Source of the DNA: CAVQBP01 sp964448105
Lineage (GTDB): Bacteria; Bacteroidota; Ignavibacteria; Ignavibacteriales; Ignavibacteriaceae
DNA: 64,000 nt
Assembly: GCA_964448105.1 (NCBI GenBank)
Contig: CAYUVK010000011.1
Span: forward strand, 7,888-71,887
Reading direction: 5' to 3'
Positions 54,439 to 63,941 of this stretch are shown piece after piece. A program made the translations under genes and the position numbers. Numbering within the stretch: position 1 is the stretch's first letter; each line of letters opens with the position of its first letter. Under the pieces are notes generated by a model, which saw only the letters and a list, made by a program, of their open reading frames with translations, was not told the origin of the DNA and did not search any database.

Positions 54439-56292
54439 ATGATTAAAGAAAAAGAAATCAAGAATCTTACTGATGTAACAGTTCGATTCGCGGGTGATTC
54501 AGGAGACGGTATGCAGTTAACCGGAAGCCAGTTTAGTGATACAACTGCGATCGTGGGAAATGATTTAAGTACATTACCTGATTACCCGGCAGAAATTCGC
54601 GCTCCTTCGGGAACAGTCTATGGTGTCAGCGGTTTTCAATTACATTTTGGAAGTAGTGATGTTTTCACTCCCGGTGATAGGCCTGATGTTTTAGTTGCAA
54701 TGAATCCTGCAGCGTTAAAGAAGAATTTACCCGAACTAAAACCCGGCGCTTCAATTATCGTAAATACTGATGCTTTTGATAAAAAGAATTTACAATTAGC
54801 AAAATATGAGAATAATCCTTTAGAGAATGGGGAACTCAAAGGGTTTACAGTTTACCCGGTTCCAATAAATTCTTTAACTGCAAAAGCTTTGGAAGACAAT
54901 CCATTAGGGCAAAAGGAAAAAGCTCGCTGTAAAAACTTTTTCGCTCTTGGACTAATGTATTGGCTTTATAACCGACCTATTGAACCCACTTTAAAATGGA
55001 TAAAAAATAAATTTAAAAAGGATCCAAACTTAATTGATGCTAATGAAAAAGCGCTGAGTGCTGGTTATAACTTCGGTGAAATGACCGAAATTTTTACTAC
55101 TCGATATAATGTTGATTCTGCTAAACTTCCCACAGGTACATATAGAAGTATCTCTGGAAATGAAGCAACGGCTTTAGGATTTCTTGCAGCCTCGGTTAAA
55201 AGCGGATTGCCACTATTTCTTGGTTCTTATCCAATTACCCCGGCTTCGGAAATTTTACAATATCTAAGTACTTATAAGAATTTCGGTGTTAAAACTTTTC
55301 AAGCTGAAGATGAAATTGCAGGGGTAACATCTGCAATAGGTGCTGCGTATGCCGGCAACCTGGCAATAACAACAACAAGCGGTCCCGGTCTTGCTCTAAA
55401 AACAGAAGCTATCGGTTTAGCTGTTATGACCGAACTACCTCTGGTTATTGTTGATGTGCAAAGAGGTGGTCCAAGTACAGGTTTACCAACAAAAACAGAG
55501 CAGGCGGATTTACTTCAAGCAGTTTACGGAAGAAATGGTGAAGCCCCTGTAGCAGTTTTAGCTTCATCTACTCCAAGCGATTGTTTTTATATGGCTTTGG
55601 AAGCTTCAAGACTTGCAATAAAATATATGATCCCGGTTATACTTTTAACCGATGGCTATCTCGCAAATGGTTCCGAACCCTGGAAAGTTCCTCATGCGAA
55701 TGAATTACCTGAAATCCCGGTAAAATTTAGAACAGAAAAAGAAGGCTTTGCACCATACATAAGAGATGAAAATCTTGCCCGTCCATGGGTTAAACTGGGC
55801 ACTCCCGGTTTGGAACATAGAATTGGCGGTTTGGAAAAAGCGAATATTACCGGCAATGTAAGTTATGATCCCGACAACCACGATTTGATGATTAAGCTAA
55901 GAGATAAAAAGTTAAGGAATATGGTAAAAGATATTCCGGATCTGCAAGTTGAGGGAGAACAGCAAGGAGAACTTTTGGTGCTGGGATGGGGCGGAACATA
56001 TGGCGCAATTAAAGAAGCTGTTGTCGATGCAAGAAAAGCAGGCTTAATAGTCTCTCAGGCACATTTGAAATATCTAAATCCTTTTCCGAAAAATACTATC
56101 GATGTTTTAAAAAGATTTAAGAATATTCTTATTCCTGAAATTAACCTCGGTCAATTAACAAAATTAATTAAGAGTGAATTTTTAATTCCGGTTATACCTT
56201 TTAATATTGTAAGAGGATTACCATTTAAGGCATCCGATATTGAAGCAAAAATAAGAGAAATTCTCGGAGGTAAAAGTAATGGAAGAAACTAA
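54439..56292 (+). CDS. korA: 2-oxoacid:ferredoxin oxidoreductase, alpha/gamma subunit, copy 1
   Basis: This 617-residue protein fuses a gamma domain (about 8-195, VRFAGDSGDGMQLTGSQF and DYPAEIRAPSGTVYGVSGFQLH, each a hallmark) to the pyrimidine-binding alpha domain (about 215-600, GSYPITPASEIL, FQAEDEIAGVTSAIGAAYAG, TTTSGPGLALK and GPSTGLPTKTEQ). It pairs with KorB to interconvert 2-oxoglutarate (or another 2-oxoacid), CoA and ferredoxin. Two-subunit enzymes of this kind are used in the TCA or reductive TCA cycle. It overlaps korB by 14 bases. A second copy lies at 58200. Confidence 0.95.
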   Translation: MIKEKEIKNLTDVTVRFAGDSGDGMQLTGSQFSDTTAIVGNDLSTLPDYPAEIRAPSGTVYGVSGFQLHFGSSDVFTPGDRPDVLVAMNPAALKKNLPELKPGASIIVNTDAFDKKNLQLAKYENNPLENGELKGFTVYPVPINSLTAKALEDNPLGQKEKARCKNFFALGLMYWLYNRPIEPTLKWIKNKFKKDPNLIDANEKALSAGYNFGEMTEIFTTRYNVDSAKLPTGTYRSISGNEATALGFLAASVKSGLPLFLGSYPITPASEILQYLSTYKNFGVKTFQAEDEIAGVTSAIGAAYAGNLAITTTSGPGLALKTEAIGLAVMTELPLVIVDVQRGGPSTGLPTKTEQADLLQAVYGRNGEAPVAVLASSTPSDCFYMALEASRLAIKYMIPVILLTDGYLANGSEPWKVPHANELPEIPVKFRTEKEGFAPYIRDENLARPWVKLGTPGLEHRIGGLEKANITGNVSYDPDNHDLMIKLRDKKLRNMVKDIPDLQVEGEQQGELLVLGWGGTYGAIKEAVVDARKAGLIVSQAHLKYLNPFPKNTIDVLKRFKNILIPEINLGQLTKLIKSEFLIPVIPFNIVRGLPFKASDIEAKIREILGGKSNGRN

Positions 56293-57316
56293 AGTTGATC
56301 AAAAAATAAAATTAACTGCAAAAGATTTTGCAACCAGCCAGGATGTTAGATGGTGCCCGGGCTGTGGTGATTATTCCATCCTTGCTCAGGTACAGAGATC
56401 CTTCCCTGAAATCGTTGGATTGGATAAAGATAAAATTGTATGGATTTCCGGTATCGGCTGTTCTTCTCGTTTTCCTTATTATATGGAAACTTACGGATTT
56501 CACGGCATTCACGGCAGAGCTCCGGCAATCGCCACAGGAGTAAAAGTAAGCAGACCCGATCTTTCTGTCTGGGTTGCAACCGGTGACGGAGACCTATTAA
56601 GCATTGGTGGAAATCATTTTATTCACGCGTGCAGAAAAAATATTGATCTTAAAATTCTTCTTTTCAATAATAGAATTTATGGTTTAACAAAAGGTCAGTA
56701 TTCACCAACATCCGAAAAAGGAAAGAAAACAAAAACTACTCCATTTGGTAGTGTTGATTATCCTTTTAATCCGGTGTCTTTAGCACTTGGTGCAGATGCT
56801 ACTTTTGTTGCACGGGGAATTGATAGAGACCCTAAACATCTTCAGACTTTAATAAAAAGAGCTGCAGATCATAAAGGTACTGCTTTTATTGAGATATTTC
56901 AGAATTGTGTTATTTATAACGATGGAGCATTTGATATATTTTCCGACAAGAAAGTTAAAGCTGAGCATCTTTTAGTTCTCGAACATAATCAGCCGATGGT
57001 TTTTGGAACTAACAAAGATAAAGGAATTAAACTTGATGGAATGAAACCGGTTATCGTGAATATTAATAATGGTGAATACAGCATTAATGATCTTCTTATA
57101 CACGATGAACATGACACTTCTCCTTTACGTTCAATGATGCTTGCTCATTTAACCGATAATCCCGAATTTCCAACTCCTATTGGGATATTTAGACAAATAT
57201 CTAAACCTACTTACGATGAAAGTGTGGAAGAACAAATTAACCAGGTAAAAAAATTAAAGGGCGAAGGGGATCTGGAAAAAATGTTGTTCAGTGGTAATAC
57301 CTGGGATGTTAATTAA
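56279..57316 (+). CDS. korB: 2-oxoacid:ferredoxin oxidoreductase, beta subunit, copy 1
   Basis: This 345-residue subunit binds thiamine diphosphate and an iron-sulfur cluster. VRWCPGCGDYSIL (about 22-34) supplies two cluster cysteines, GIGCSSRFPYYM (about 58-69) a third, and QNCVIYNDG (about 205-213) a probable fourth. The ThDP motif is ATGDGDLLSIGGNHF, followed by LFNNRIYGLTKGQYSPTS. GGAGG lies before the ATG inside korA, so the pair is translationally coupled. It is about as long as other KorB proteins. Confidence 0.95.
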   Translation: MEETKVDQKIKLTAKDFATSQDVRWCPGCGDYSILAQVQRSFPEIVGLDKDKIVWISGIGCSSRFPYYMETYGFHGIHGRAPAIATGVKVSRPDLSVWVATGDGDLLSIGGNHFIHACRKNIDLKILLFNNRIYGLTKGQYSPTSEKGKKTKTTPFGSVDYPFNPVSLALGADATFVARGIDRDPKHLQTLIKRAADHKGTAFIEIFQNCVIYNDGAFDIFSDKKVKAEHLLVLEHNQPMVFGTNKDKGIKLDGMKPVIVNINNGEYSINDLLIHDEHDTSPLRSMMLAHLTDNPEFPTPIGIFRQISKPTYDESVEEQINQVKKLKGEGDLEKMLFSGNTWDVN

Positions 57317-57320
57317 TTTC

Positions 57321-57358
57321 ATATAAAGAACCTCTATACTAACCCGGTTTCTTTAATA
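57321..57358 (+). terminator. Weak terminator-like hairpin after first korB
   Basis: ATATAAAGAACC (57321-57332) pairs with GGTTTCTTTAATAT (about 57346-57358) with two small bulges. There is no strong T-run, so termination is uncertain. The rest of the gap to 57578 is AT-rich with no clear gene. Confidence 0.35.
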
Positions 57359-57578
57359 TTTAAGAGATCGGGCCGTTATTAATATGCAAGTATTTGTAAT
57401 TTACCCTTCATTTTTGTAATATCTTAAAAAACAAACAAATTTCGATTCTTTATATATTAATATTTTGTTCCCTATCATAATAATTTGCAAAAATTTTATT
57501 TCTAATATCATATCACAGCAGTTGTTTAAAATGTTTTGTTAATTAAAAAAGTATTAATTGAAATGAATGGAGTAAATA

Positions 57579-57773
57579 ATGAGTAAAATATATGTAACAC
57601 CCCATATAAATGATTGGGCTGTTAAACAAGAAGGAATGAAAGCTATGATTTCTGTTCATCATACAAAAGAAGAAGCAATTAAGGCAGCGAAAAAAATTGC
57701 ATTATCCAGGGAAGCTGATATAGTTATTTTACAAAAAGATGGGGTAATAGAAAAATTAATTGAGCATAATTAA
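57579..57773 (+). CDS. DUF2188 family small protein
   Basis: This 64-residue protein has the DUF2188 pattern: VTPHINDWAVKQEGMK then HHTKEEAIKAAKKIA and ADIVILQKDGVIEK, a beta-beta-alpha-beta fold. The domain's function is unknown; it is common across bacteria, often near stress genes. It lies between the two korAB pairs with its own gaps of over 250 bases on each side, so it is probably a separate transcript. GGAG lies before the ATG. Confidence 0.85.
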   Translation: MSKIYVTPHINDWAVKQEGMKAMISVHHTKEEAIKAAKKIALSREADIVILQKDGVIEKLIEHN

Positions 57774-57999
57774 TATTTTATAAAGAATAAAAGAATATTT
57801 GTAGTCGATAAAATCCTAGACCACAAAACACAACAAACAACCTACAACACACATTTTCACATGTGCACCAAAACACAAGAAAGAAAAATTTAAATATAAA
57901 ATGAAAATAAATATTTAATTTTATACCAGTTGGTTTGTTTTTCAAACTCTAAAATAATTTGAGATGTGAAGCAACAGAAAAGAAAATTTTTATAAAAAG

Positions 58000-58019
58000 T
58001 TGCATTGACAAAAATGCAA
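58000..58019. promoter_or_regulatory. Inverted-repeat operator candidate before second korA
   Basis: TTGCATT (58000-58006) and AATGCAA (58013-58019) form a perfect seven-base inverted repeat around a six-base spacer, in the 426-base gene-free stretch 57774-58199. It covers the -35 box of the promoter candidate at 58005, which suits a repressor. It matches no consensus I know. Confidence 0.5.
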
Positions 58020-58033
58020 ACCCTGATTATGTT
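58005..58033 (+). promoter_or_regulatory. Housekeeping-like promoter candidate before second korA
   Basis: TTGACA at 58005-58010 is followed after exactly 17 bases by TATGTT at 58028-58033. Transcription would begin near 58040, leaving a leader of about 160 bases before the korA ATG. FCB-group promoters often differ from this consensus, so it is only a candidate. Confidence 0.4.
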
Positions 58034-58199
58034 AATTAAAAATACAATGCTTCCATTATCCGGTGAATTGGGAACAAATATTAGAAACTTGTTAGAACCT
58101 CTTTCGTATAATTATCAGTAAAAATTTCTTAATGAACTCAATGAAGCGTAATCATTGTTAAAGAATTAATTAATAGTAATAACAAATAAGAGTGATTAA

Positions 58200-60053
58200 A
58201 TGACTAAAGGAATAGTCGATTTAAACGATGTAATCGTAAGATTTGCCGGGGATTCCGGTGACGGAATGCAGCTTACAGGTACACAGTTTACTAACACAAC
58301 AGCTTTGGCGGGAAACGATGTAAGCACATTGCCCGATTTCCCTGCGGAAATTAGAGCGCCTGCAGGTACTACATACGGTGTAAGCGGTTTTCAGCTTCAT
58401 TTCAGCAGCGATGATATTCAAACCCCGGGAGATGCGCCCGATGTGTTGGTTGCAATGAATCCTGCTGCTCTAAAAACTAATTTAGGCGAACTGAAAACAG
58501 GAGGATCAATAATAATAAATGTTGATTCCTTCGATTCCAAAAATTTAAGATTGGCAGACTATGAATCTAATCCGCTGGAGGATGATTCTTTGGTAGGATT
58601 TAACGTAGTGTCGGTTCCCCTTAGCAAATTAACTGCTACAGCTCTGGAAGACAGCGGACTTTCTGCAAAGGAAATTGCAAGATGTAAAAACTTCTTTGCT
58701 TTAGGTATGATGTATTGGCTTTACAGCAGGCCGTTTGAACCGACTCTTAATTGGATAAAGATAAAATTCAAATCTTCTCCTGAAATGGCAGCAGCAAATG
58801 AAAAGGTATTAAAAGCCGGATATTATTTTGGCGAGAATACGGAATTGTTTACTACCCGTTACCAGGTTGCACCTGCAAAATTGTCTCCCGGCATTTATAG
58901 AAATATATCAGGTAATGAAGCTTTAGCGCTTGGATTTGTTACTGCATCCGTAAAAACAGGTTTGCCTTTATTCTTGGGATCATACCCAATTACTCCTGCA
59001 TCGGATATTTTACATGAATTGAGTAAACATAAAAATTTTGGAGTAAGGACTTTCCAAGCTGAGGACGAAATTGCTGCGGTTACGGCAGCAATCGGTGCAT
59101 CATTTTCCGGTGCTCTCGCACTTACTACAACGAGCGGTCCGGGTGTTGCATTAAAAACCGAAGCTATTGGATTAGCAGTTATGACAGAGCTTCCATTAGT
59201 AATTGTAGATGTCCAAAGAGGCGGTCCAAGTACAGGTCTTCCGACAAAAACCGAACAGTCGGATCTGCTTCAGGCTATGTATGGCAGAAATGGTGAAGCT
59301 CCGGTTGCAATTGTTGCTCCTGCTACTCCTGCTGAATGCTTTAATATGGCTATTGAAGCATCAAGAATTGCATTAAAGTATATGGTTCCTGTAATGTATC
59401 TTTCCGATGGATATATTGCCAACGGTTCCGAACCGTGGAAAATTCCTGAACCGGATAATATCCCGGAAATGAAACCAAAATTTGTAGCTCCCAAAGATGA
59501 AAGCAATAACGGACATGCTGGATTTGATCCTTATACAAGAGATGAAAACCTATCCAGGCCATGGGCTTTACCGGGAACTCCCGGATTGGAACATAGATTA
59601 GGCGGGTTGGAAAAAGCAAATATAACAGGTAATGTAAGTTATGATCCTCAAAATCATGAATTTATGGTTCGACTTAGAGCGCAAAAGGTAAAGAATATTG
59701 AACACGATATTCCTGAATTAAAAGTAACCGGGGATATAGATGCCGATCTTTTGGTTATAGGCTGGGGTGGTACTTATGGTGCAATAACCGAAGCTGTTAA
59801 TAAAGCTAGAAAATCGGGAAGCAAAGTTGCGCAGACACATTTCAGGTATTTGAATCCTCTACCCAAAAATACCGAGCAGGTATTGAAACAATATAAAAAG
59901 ATACTTTGCCCTGAATTAAATCTTGGACAATTTGCAAAAATAATTAAAAGCGAGTTTTCTGTTGATATCATACCTTTTAATAAAATACAGGGGCTCCCTT
60001 TTAAATCTTCGGAAATTGAAGATAAAATTGAAGCAATTTTAGGAGGCAAGTAA
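58200..60053 (+). CDS. korA: 2-oxoacid:ferredoxin oxidoreductase, alpha/gamma subunit, copy 2
   Basis: This 617-residue fusion has the same domain plan and the same length as copy 1, with VRFAGDSGDGMQLTGTQF, DFPAEIRAPAGTTYGVSG, GSYPITPASDIL, FQAEDEIAAVTAAIGASF and GPSTGLPTKTEQ. It is clearly a paralogue, alike along its whole length but diverged at many positions, for example in the 430-450 region where it has extra residues (APKDESNNGH). It overlaps korB copy 2 by one base (TAATG). The pair may serve another 2-oxoacid or another redox condition. Confidence 0.94.
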   Translation: MTKGIVDLNDVIVRFAGDSGDGMQLTGTQFTNTTALAGNDVSTLPDFPAEIRAPAGTTYGVSGFQLHFSSDDIQTPGDAPDVLVAMNPAALKTNLGELKTGGSIIINVDSFDSKNLRLADYESNPLEDDSLVGFNVVSVPLSKLTATALEDSGLSAKEIARCKNFFALGMMYWLYSRPFEPTLNWIKIKFKSSPEMAAANEKVLKAGYYFGENTELFTTRYQVAPAKLSPGIYRNISGNEALALGFVTASVKTGLPLFLGSYPITPASDILHELSKHKNFGVRTFQAEDEIAAVTAAIGASFSGALALTTTSGPGVALKTEAIGLAVMTELPLVIVDVQRGGPSTGLPTKTEQSDLLQAMYGRNGEAPVAIVAPATPAECFNMAIEASRIALKYMVPVMYLSDGYIANGSEPWKIPEPDNIPEMKPKFVAPKDESNNGHAGFDPYTRDENLSRPWALPGTPGLEHRLGGLEKANITGNVSYDPQNHEFMVRLRAQKVKNIEHDIPELKVTGDIDADLLVIGWGGTYGAITEAVNKARKSGSKVAQTHFRYLNPLPKNTEQVLKQYKKILCPELNLGQFAKIIKSEFSVDIIPFNKIQGLPFKSSEIEDKIEAILGGK

Positions 60054-61102
60054 TGGCAGAAATAGATATAAAAAACGGAAACGGCAACGGAAATAAATAT
60101 ACTTCAAAAGATTTTTCATCTTCACAAGATGTAAGATGGTGCCCTGGCTGCGGTGATTATTCCATACTGGCACAAATGCAGAGAGTTTCACCTGATCTGA
60201 ATATTAAGCTGGAAAACTTTGTCTGGGTATCGGGGATTGGCTGTGCAGCAAGATTTCCTTATTATATGAACACTTACGGGATACATGGTATTCATGGAAG
60301 AGCTCCGGCAATTGCAACAGGAATAAAAGTTAATAAACCCGAGTTGTCAGTTTGGGTTGCAACCGGGGATGGTGATTTGTTAAGTATTGGAGGGAACCAT
60401 TTTATACATGCCTGCAGAAGAAATATTGATATCAAAATCCTTCTCTTCAATAATAGAATTTACGGTTTAACAAAAGGACAATACTCACCAACTTCCGAAA
60501 AAGGAAAGAAAACGAAAAGCACTCCTTTTGGAAGTATTGATTTTCCGTTTAACCCGTTAAGTCTTGCAATTGGTGCAGGAGCTACTTTTATAGCAAGATC
60601 TTTGGATAGGGATCCAAAACATTTAAAAGAAATATTGAAAAGAGCCGGTGAACATAAAGGGACTTCTTTTATTGAGGTTTACCAGAACTGCAATATCTTT
60701 AATGATGGCGCATTTGAAATTTTAACCGATAAAGAAACAAAAGCTGATAATGTTTTATTTCTTGAACACGGAAAGCCTATGTTGTTTGGAAAGAACAATG
60801 ATAAAGGAATAAGATTAAATGGGTTGACTCCGGAAGTTGTCGATATTTCAAATGGAAAATATTCAATTAATGATCTCTGGATCCATAATGAATTTGAAAA
60901 ACCAAATTCGGCAGCAAATATCTTATCTCATTTTACTGAAATGGAAGGATTCCCAACCCCGGTTGGTATTTTAAGACAGGAAAGTAAATCAACCTATGAG
61001 GAAGATTTTCATGAACAATTAAGTAATATTACGAAGACCAAAGGTGAAGGTGATTTAAGAAAATTATTATTCAGCGGAAACATGTGGGAAGTAGCTGCCT
61101 AG
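60053..61102 (+). CDS. korB: 2-oxoacid:ferredoxin oxidoreductase, beta subunit, copy 2
   Basis: This 349-residue subunit has the cluster cysteines in VRWCPGCGDYSIL and GIGCAARFPYYM, QNCNIFNDG near 213, and the ThDP motif ATGDGDLLSIGGNHF. The N-terminus has a short Gly-Asn-rich stretch (KNGNGNGNKY) absent from copy 1. GGAGG lies 11 bases before the ATG within korA, giving coupling. A strong terminator follows at 61150, so this operon ends here. Confidence 0.94.
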   Translation: MAEIDIKNGNGNGNKYTSKDFSSSQDVRWCPGCGDYSILAQMQRVSPDLNIKLENFVWVSGIGCAARFPYYMNTYGIHGIHGRAPAIATGIKVNKPELSVWVATGDGDLLSIGGNHFIHACRRNIDIKILLFNNRIYGLTKGQYSPTSEKGKKTKSTPFGSIDFPFNPLSLAIGAGATFIARSLDRDPKHLKEILKRAGEHKGTSFIEVYQNCNIFNDGAFEILTDKETKADNVLFLEHGKPMLFGKNNDKGIRLNGLTPEVVDISNGKYSINDLWIHNEFEKPNSAANILSHFTEMEGFPTPVGILRQESKSTYEEDFHEQLSNITKTKGEGDLRKLLFSGNMWEVAA

Positions 61103-61149
61103 TAGATCAATGGTAGTATTTTAATTTATAATTGAAATATATTTATTAC

Positions 61150-61195
61150 GATGACATCATTTTCTTGCAGAGGAAAGATGTCATCTTTAATTTTT
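61150..61195 (+). terminator. Rho-independent terminator after second korB
   Basis: GATGACATC (61150-61158) pairs perfectly with GATGTCATC (61177-61185), with an additional TTC/GAA pairing inside, and TTTAATTTTT follows. It lies 48 bases after the korB stop. Confidence 0.85.
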
Positions 61196-61327
61196 AAATC
61201 GAAAAAACAATACACAATCCAATTTTACATTTCAAAATTATATTGAGCTAACCTAAATTTTTCCTATTTTTAACATTCAAATATTTTTAATGAATCTTTT
61301 TCGAAAGATTTTTAATAGATATAATAG

Positions 61328-62320
61328 ATGATTGACTTTGAAAAATTTAAGGAAGTTTTAGTAAATAATAATTCCTTCCTTATCACAACACATGTTAACC
61401 CCGATGCAGATGCCATTGGTTCCGAAGTTGCCCTCTATTTTATTCTTAAAGATTTAGGAAAAAAAACATACATAATAAACTACAGTACAACGCCGTATAA
61501 TCTACAATTTTTAGATATTGATAATAAGATTGAAAAATATGATGAAGAAAAACATATAGAATTATTTAATAAGGTAGATGTTTTAGTTGCATTAGATTAT
61601 AATAGATCTGATAGAATTGTTAAGATGCAGCAGAATTTCCTTCAATCAAAAAAAATAAAAATTTGTATCGATCATCATCAAGATCCCGAGAATTTTGTAG
61701 ATCATTTTTTTATGGATCTCTCTTATACTGCTTCGGGACAAATTATTTACGATCTTATAAAGAAAACCGGTATTGTTAGTCTAAGTCGTAAGACAGCGCT
61801 TCCCATTTATGCTGCAATAATGACCGATACCGGTTCGTTCCGGTTTGAAAGGACAACTACGCAAATCCATAAAATTGCTGCTGAACTTTTGGAATATGAT
61901 GTAGATCCAACTGATGTTTTCGATAAAATTTATGACCAAAGCAAATTTGGAAAAATTAAACTTCTCGGTAAAGCATTGGATTCCCTTCAGCTTTATGGAA
62001 AAGCCGGTGAGATAGCTTATATGATTTTAACAAGAGAAATGTTTAATTCAACTGAAGCTGAGGAACATGATACGGATGGATTTGTGAACTTTTCTTTATC
62101 TGTGGAAAATGTAAAAATCGGCTTGCTCTTTATTGAACTGAAAGAGGGATTTAAAGTTAGTTTTCGTTCTAAGGGCCAAATCCCGGTTAATAAATTAGCG
62201 CAGGAGTTTGGCGGAGGCGGACATACAAATGCAGCAGGATTAAGAATATATGACAAGAAATTAAACGATTATTTATCACTAATACTTGAGAAAACAGAAA
62301 AATATCTAAATAAAAATTAA
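61328..62320 (+). CDS. nrnA: DHH-family phosphoesterase, NrnA-like
   Basis: This 330-residue cytoplasmic enzyme has the DHH domain motifs THVNPDADAIGS (His22, Asp26, Asp28), VALDYNRSDR with Asp90, and CIDHHQDP (Asp115-His116-His117). The C-terminal DHHA1 domain ends with GGGGHTNAAGLR near 297-308. NrnA members degrade short RNA oligomers and dephosphorylate pAp. Its role here in nucleotide turnover rests on family knowledge. It is followed after eight bases by the aminopeptidase gene, with GGGATG at the boundary. Confidence 0.9.
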   Translation: MIDFEKFKEVLVNNNSFLITTHVNPDADAIGSEVALYFILKDLGKKTYIINYSTTPYNLQFLDIDNKIEKYDEEKHIELFNKVDVLVALDYNRSDRIVKMQQNFLQSKKIKICIDHHQDPENFVDHFFMDLSYTASGQIIYDLIKKTGIVSLSRKTALPIYAAIMTDTGSFRFERTTTQIHKIAAELLEYDVDPTDVFDKIYDQSKFGKIKLLGKALDSLQLYGKAGEIAYMILTREMFNSTEAEEHDTDGFVNFSLSVENVKIGLLFIELKEGFKVSFRSKGQIPVNKLAQEFGGGGHTNAAGLRIYDKKLNDYLSLILEKTEKYLNKN

Positions 62321-62328
62321 GGGATGAA

Positions 62329-63834
62329 ATGTTTGAATTGAATCTAAAATCAGGTAACAAAAAAATATCATATAAAAATTTATCCGTTTGTATAAGATAT
62401 TTAATTGATGAAAAAAAATTGGATATAAGTCTTGAAAATATTGAGAGAGTTTTCAATATCCGTTTATCGGAACTTCAAAAGAAAACATTTTTAAGCAAAA
62501 ATGGAAACGAAATAAGAATATCAAAACGCAATGGTAAACCGGATGAAGTTTTTATCTTTAAAATTAAGCTCGAAAATAATTTTTCAGTCGATCATTTTAG
62601 GAATCACCTTGCAGGGTTTTTACCGCAGTTGGAAAAAGAAGAAGTAAAGAATCTTCATATTTTTATCCCGAAGTATCAAGCATTTCAAAAATATTTTGAG
62701 AAAGAGGAATATTTTTACCAGACTTTTATTGAAGGAATTATTTTTGGGAATTATTCTTTCAACAAATATAAAACAGATAATCATGAATCTAAAAATCTAT
62801 CTGTTTTTTTCTATGCGGATAATGAGAAGAAACTCAAATCTGCTTTGAATGATGCCCAGAATTTAATGGGAGGTGTGAATTTTACTAAAGATCTGGAAAA
62901 TGAGCCTGCAATAACAATCACTCCAAATGAATTGGCAAAAAGGGTTTCTTCTGCTTTAGGCCAGGTAAACGTGAAAGTAACTGTTTTTAATGAAAAGGAA
63001 ATTAAAAAAAGAAAGATGGGCGGTTTAACTGCTATTGGTATGGGTAGCGAGAATCCACCTCGATTTATCGTGCTGGAATATAATTCTCAAGCTAAAAGCA
63101 AAAATAAAAAAAGAAAAAAAATTGCACTTGTAGGAAAAGGAGTTACTTTTGATTCGGGAGGGATTTCAATCAAACCGTCAAATAATATGGGTGAAATGAA
63201 AGCCGACATGTCCGGTGCCGCGGTTGTTGCAGGAACAATCTTGGCAGCAGCAAAAGCTAATTTGCCTGTTGATATTATTGGAGTAATCCCTTCAGCCGAG
63301 AATATGTTGTCAGGCAAATCAGTAAGACCAGGCGATATTATTATGACTGCCTCGGGTAAAAGTATTGAAATAGTTGATACGGATGCAGAGGGAAGGGTAA
63401 TCTTATCCGATGCACTAGATTATGCTTCAAAAGAAAAGCCGGATGCAATTATTGACCTTGCAACCTTAACTGGTGCTTGTGTAGTTGCATTAGGGGAGTT
63501 TGTCGCTGGTCTATTTACAAAAAATGAAAAACTATCCAAAGAGCTTTATAATGCCGGTTTAGTTACACATGATCGTGTCTGGGCCTTACCAATGTGGGAT
63601 GATTATAACGAATTGAATAAGAGCGATGTTGCAGATGTTAAAAATCTTGGCGGCAGGTGGGGAGGTGCAATTGCGGCTGCTAAATTTCTGGAAAATTTTG
63701 TCGATAAAAAAATTCCATGGGCTCATATTGATATTGCGGGTCCGTCAATGGCAAACAATTATAATAATTATACAAAAAAATATATGACGGGTTTTGGTGT
63801 AAGATTGTTATTTGAATATTTAAAGAGAAATTAA
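62329..63834 (+). CDS. pepA: M17 leucyl aminopeptidase
   Basis: This 501-residue cytoplasmic peptidase has the two-zinc site of family M17: Lys270 and Asp275 in GKGVTFDSGG, Asp293 in MKADMSGAA, and Asp352 and Glu354 in VDTDAEGR with Arg356. The N-terminal domain (about 1-180) is less conserved, as is normal. It removes N-terminal leucine and other residues from peptides. A basic stretch, KSKNKKRKK (256-264), precedes the catalytic core. It is co-transcribed with the DHH gene, an arrangement with no obvious pathway link. Confidence 0.93.
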   Translation: MFELNLKSGNKKISYKNLSVCIRYLIDEKKLDISLENIERVFNIRLSELQKKTFLSKNGNEIRISKRNGKPDEVFIFKIKLENNFSVDHFRNHLAGFLPQLEKEEVKNLHIFIPKYQAFQKYFEKEEYFYQTFIEGIIFGNYSFNKYKTDNHESKNLSVFFYADNEKKLKSALNDAQNLMGGVNFTKDLENEPAITITPNELAKRVSSALGQVNVKVTVFNEKEIKKRKMGGLTAIGMGSENPPRFIVLEYNSQAKSKNKKRKKIALVGKGVTFDSGGISIKPSNNMGEMKADMSGAAVVAGTILAAAKANLPVDIIGVIPSAENMLSGKSVRPGDIIMTASGKSIEIVDTDAEGRVILSDALDYASKEKPDAIIDLATLTGACVVALGEFVAGLFTKNEKLSKELYNAGLVTHDRVWALPMWDDYNELNKSDVADVKNLGGRWGGAIAAAKFLENFVDKKIPWAHIDIAGPSMANNYNNYTKKYMTGFGVRLLFEYLKRN

Positions 63835-63886
63835 TCATTTTTATAATACTAATAATTCATGCCTACGAGGGTGACCAAAAAGTGTG

Positions 63887-63941
63887 TTTGTCATTTCGAC
63901 CGAAGGGAGAAATCTTGCGTTTTGAAAAGATTTCTCTTCCC
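63887..63941. repeat. Dispersed REP-like repeat, copy 2, with hairpin
   Basis: TTTGTCATTTCGACCGAAGG then GAGAAATCT (63887-63915) repeats the sequence at 13045-13072. Here it is followed by AGATTTCTCTTCCC (63929-63942), which pairs with GGGAGAAATCT to form a stem of about 11 base pairs. It lies after the last gene of the window and may also end its transcript. Confidence 0.75.
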
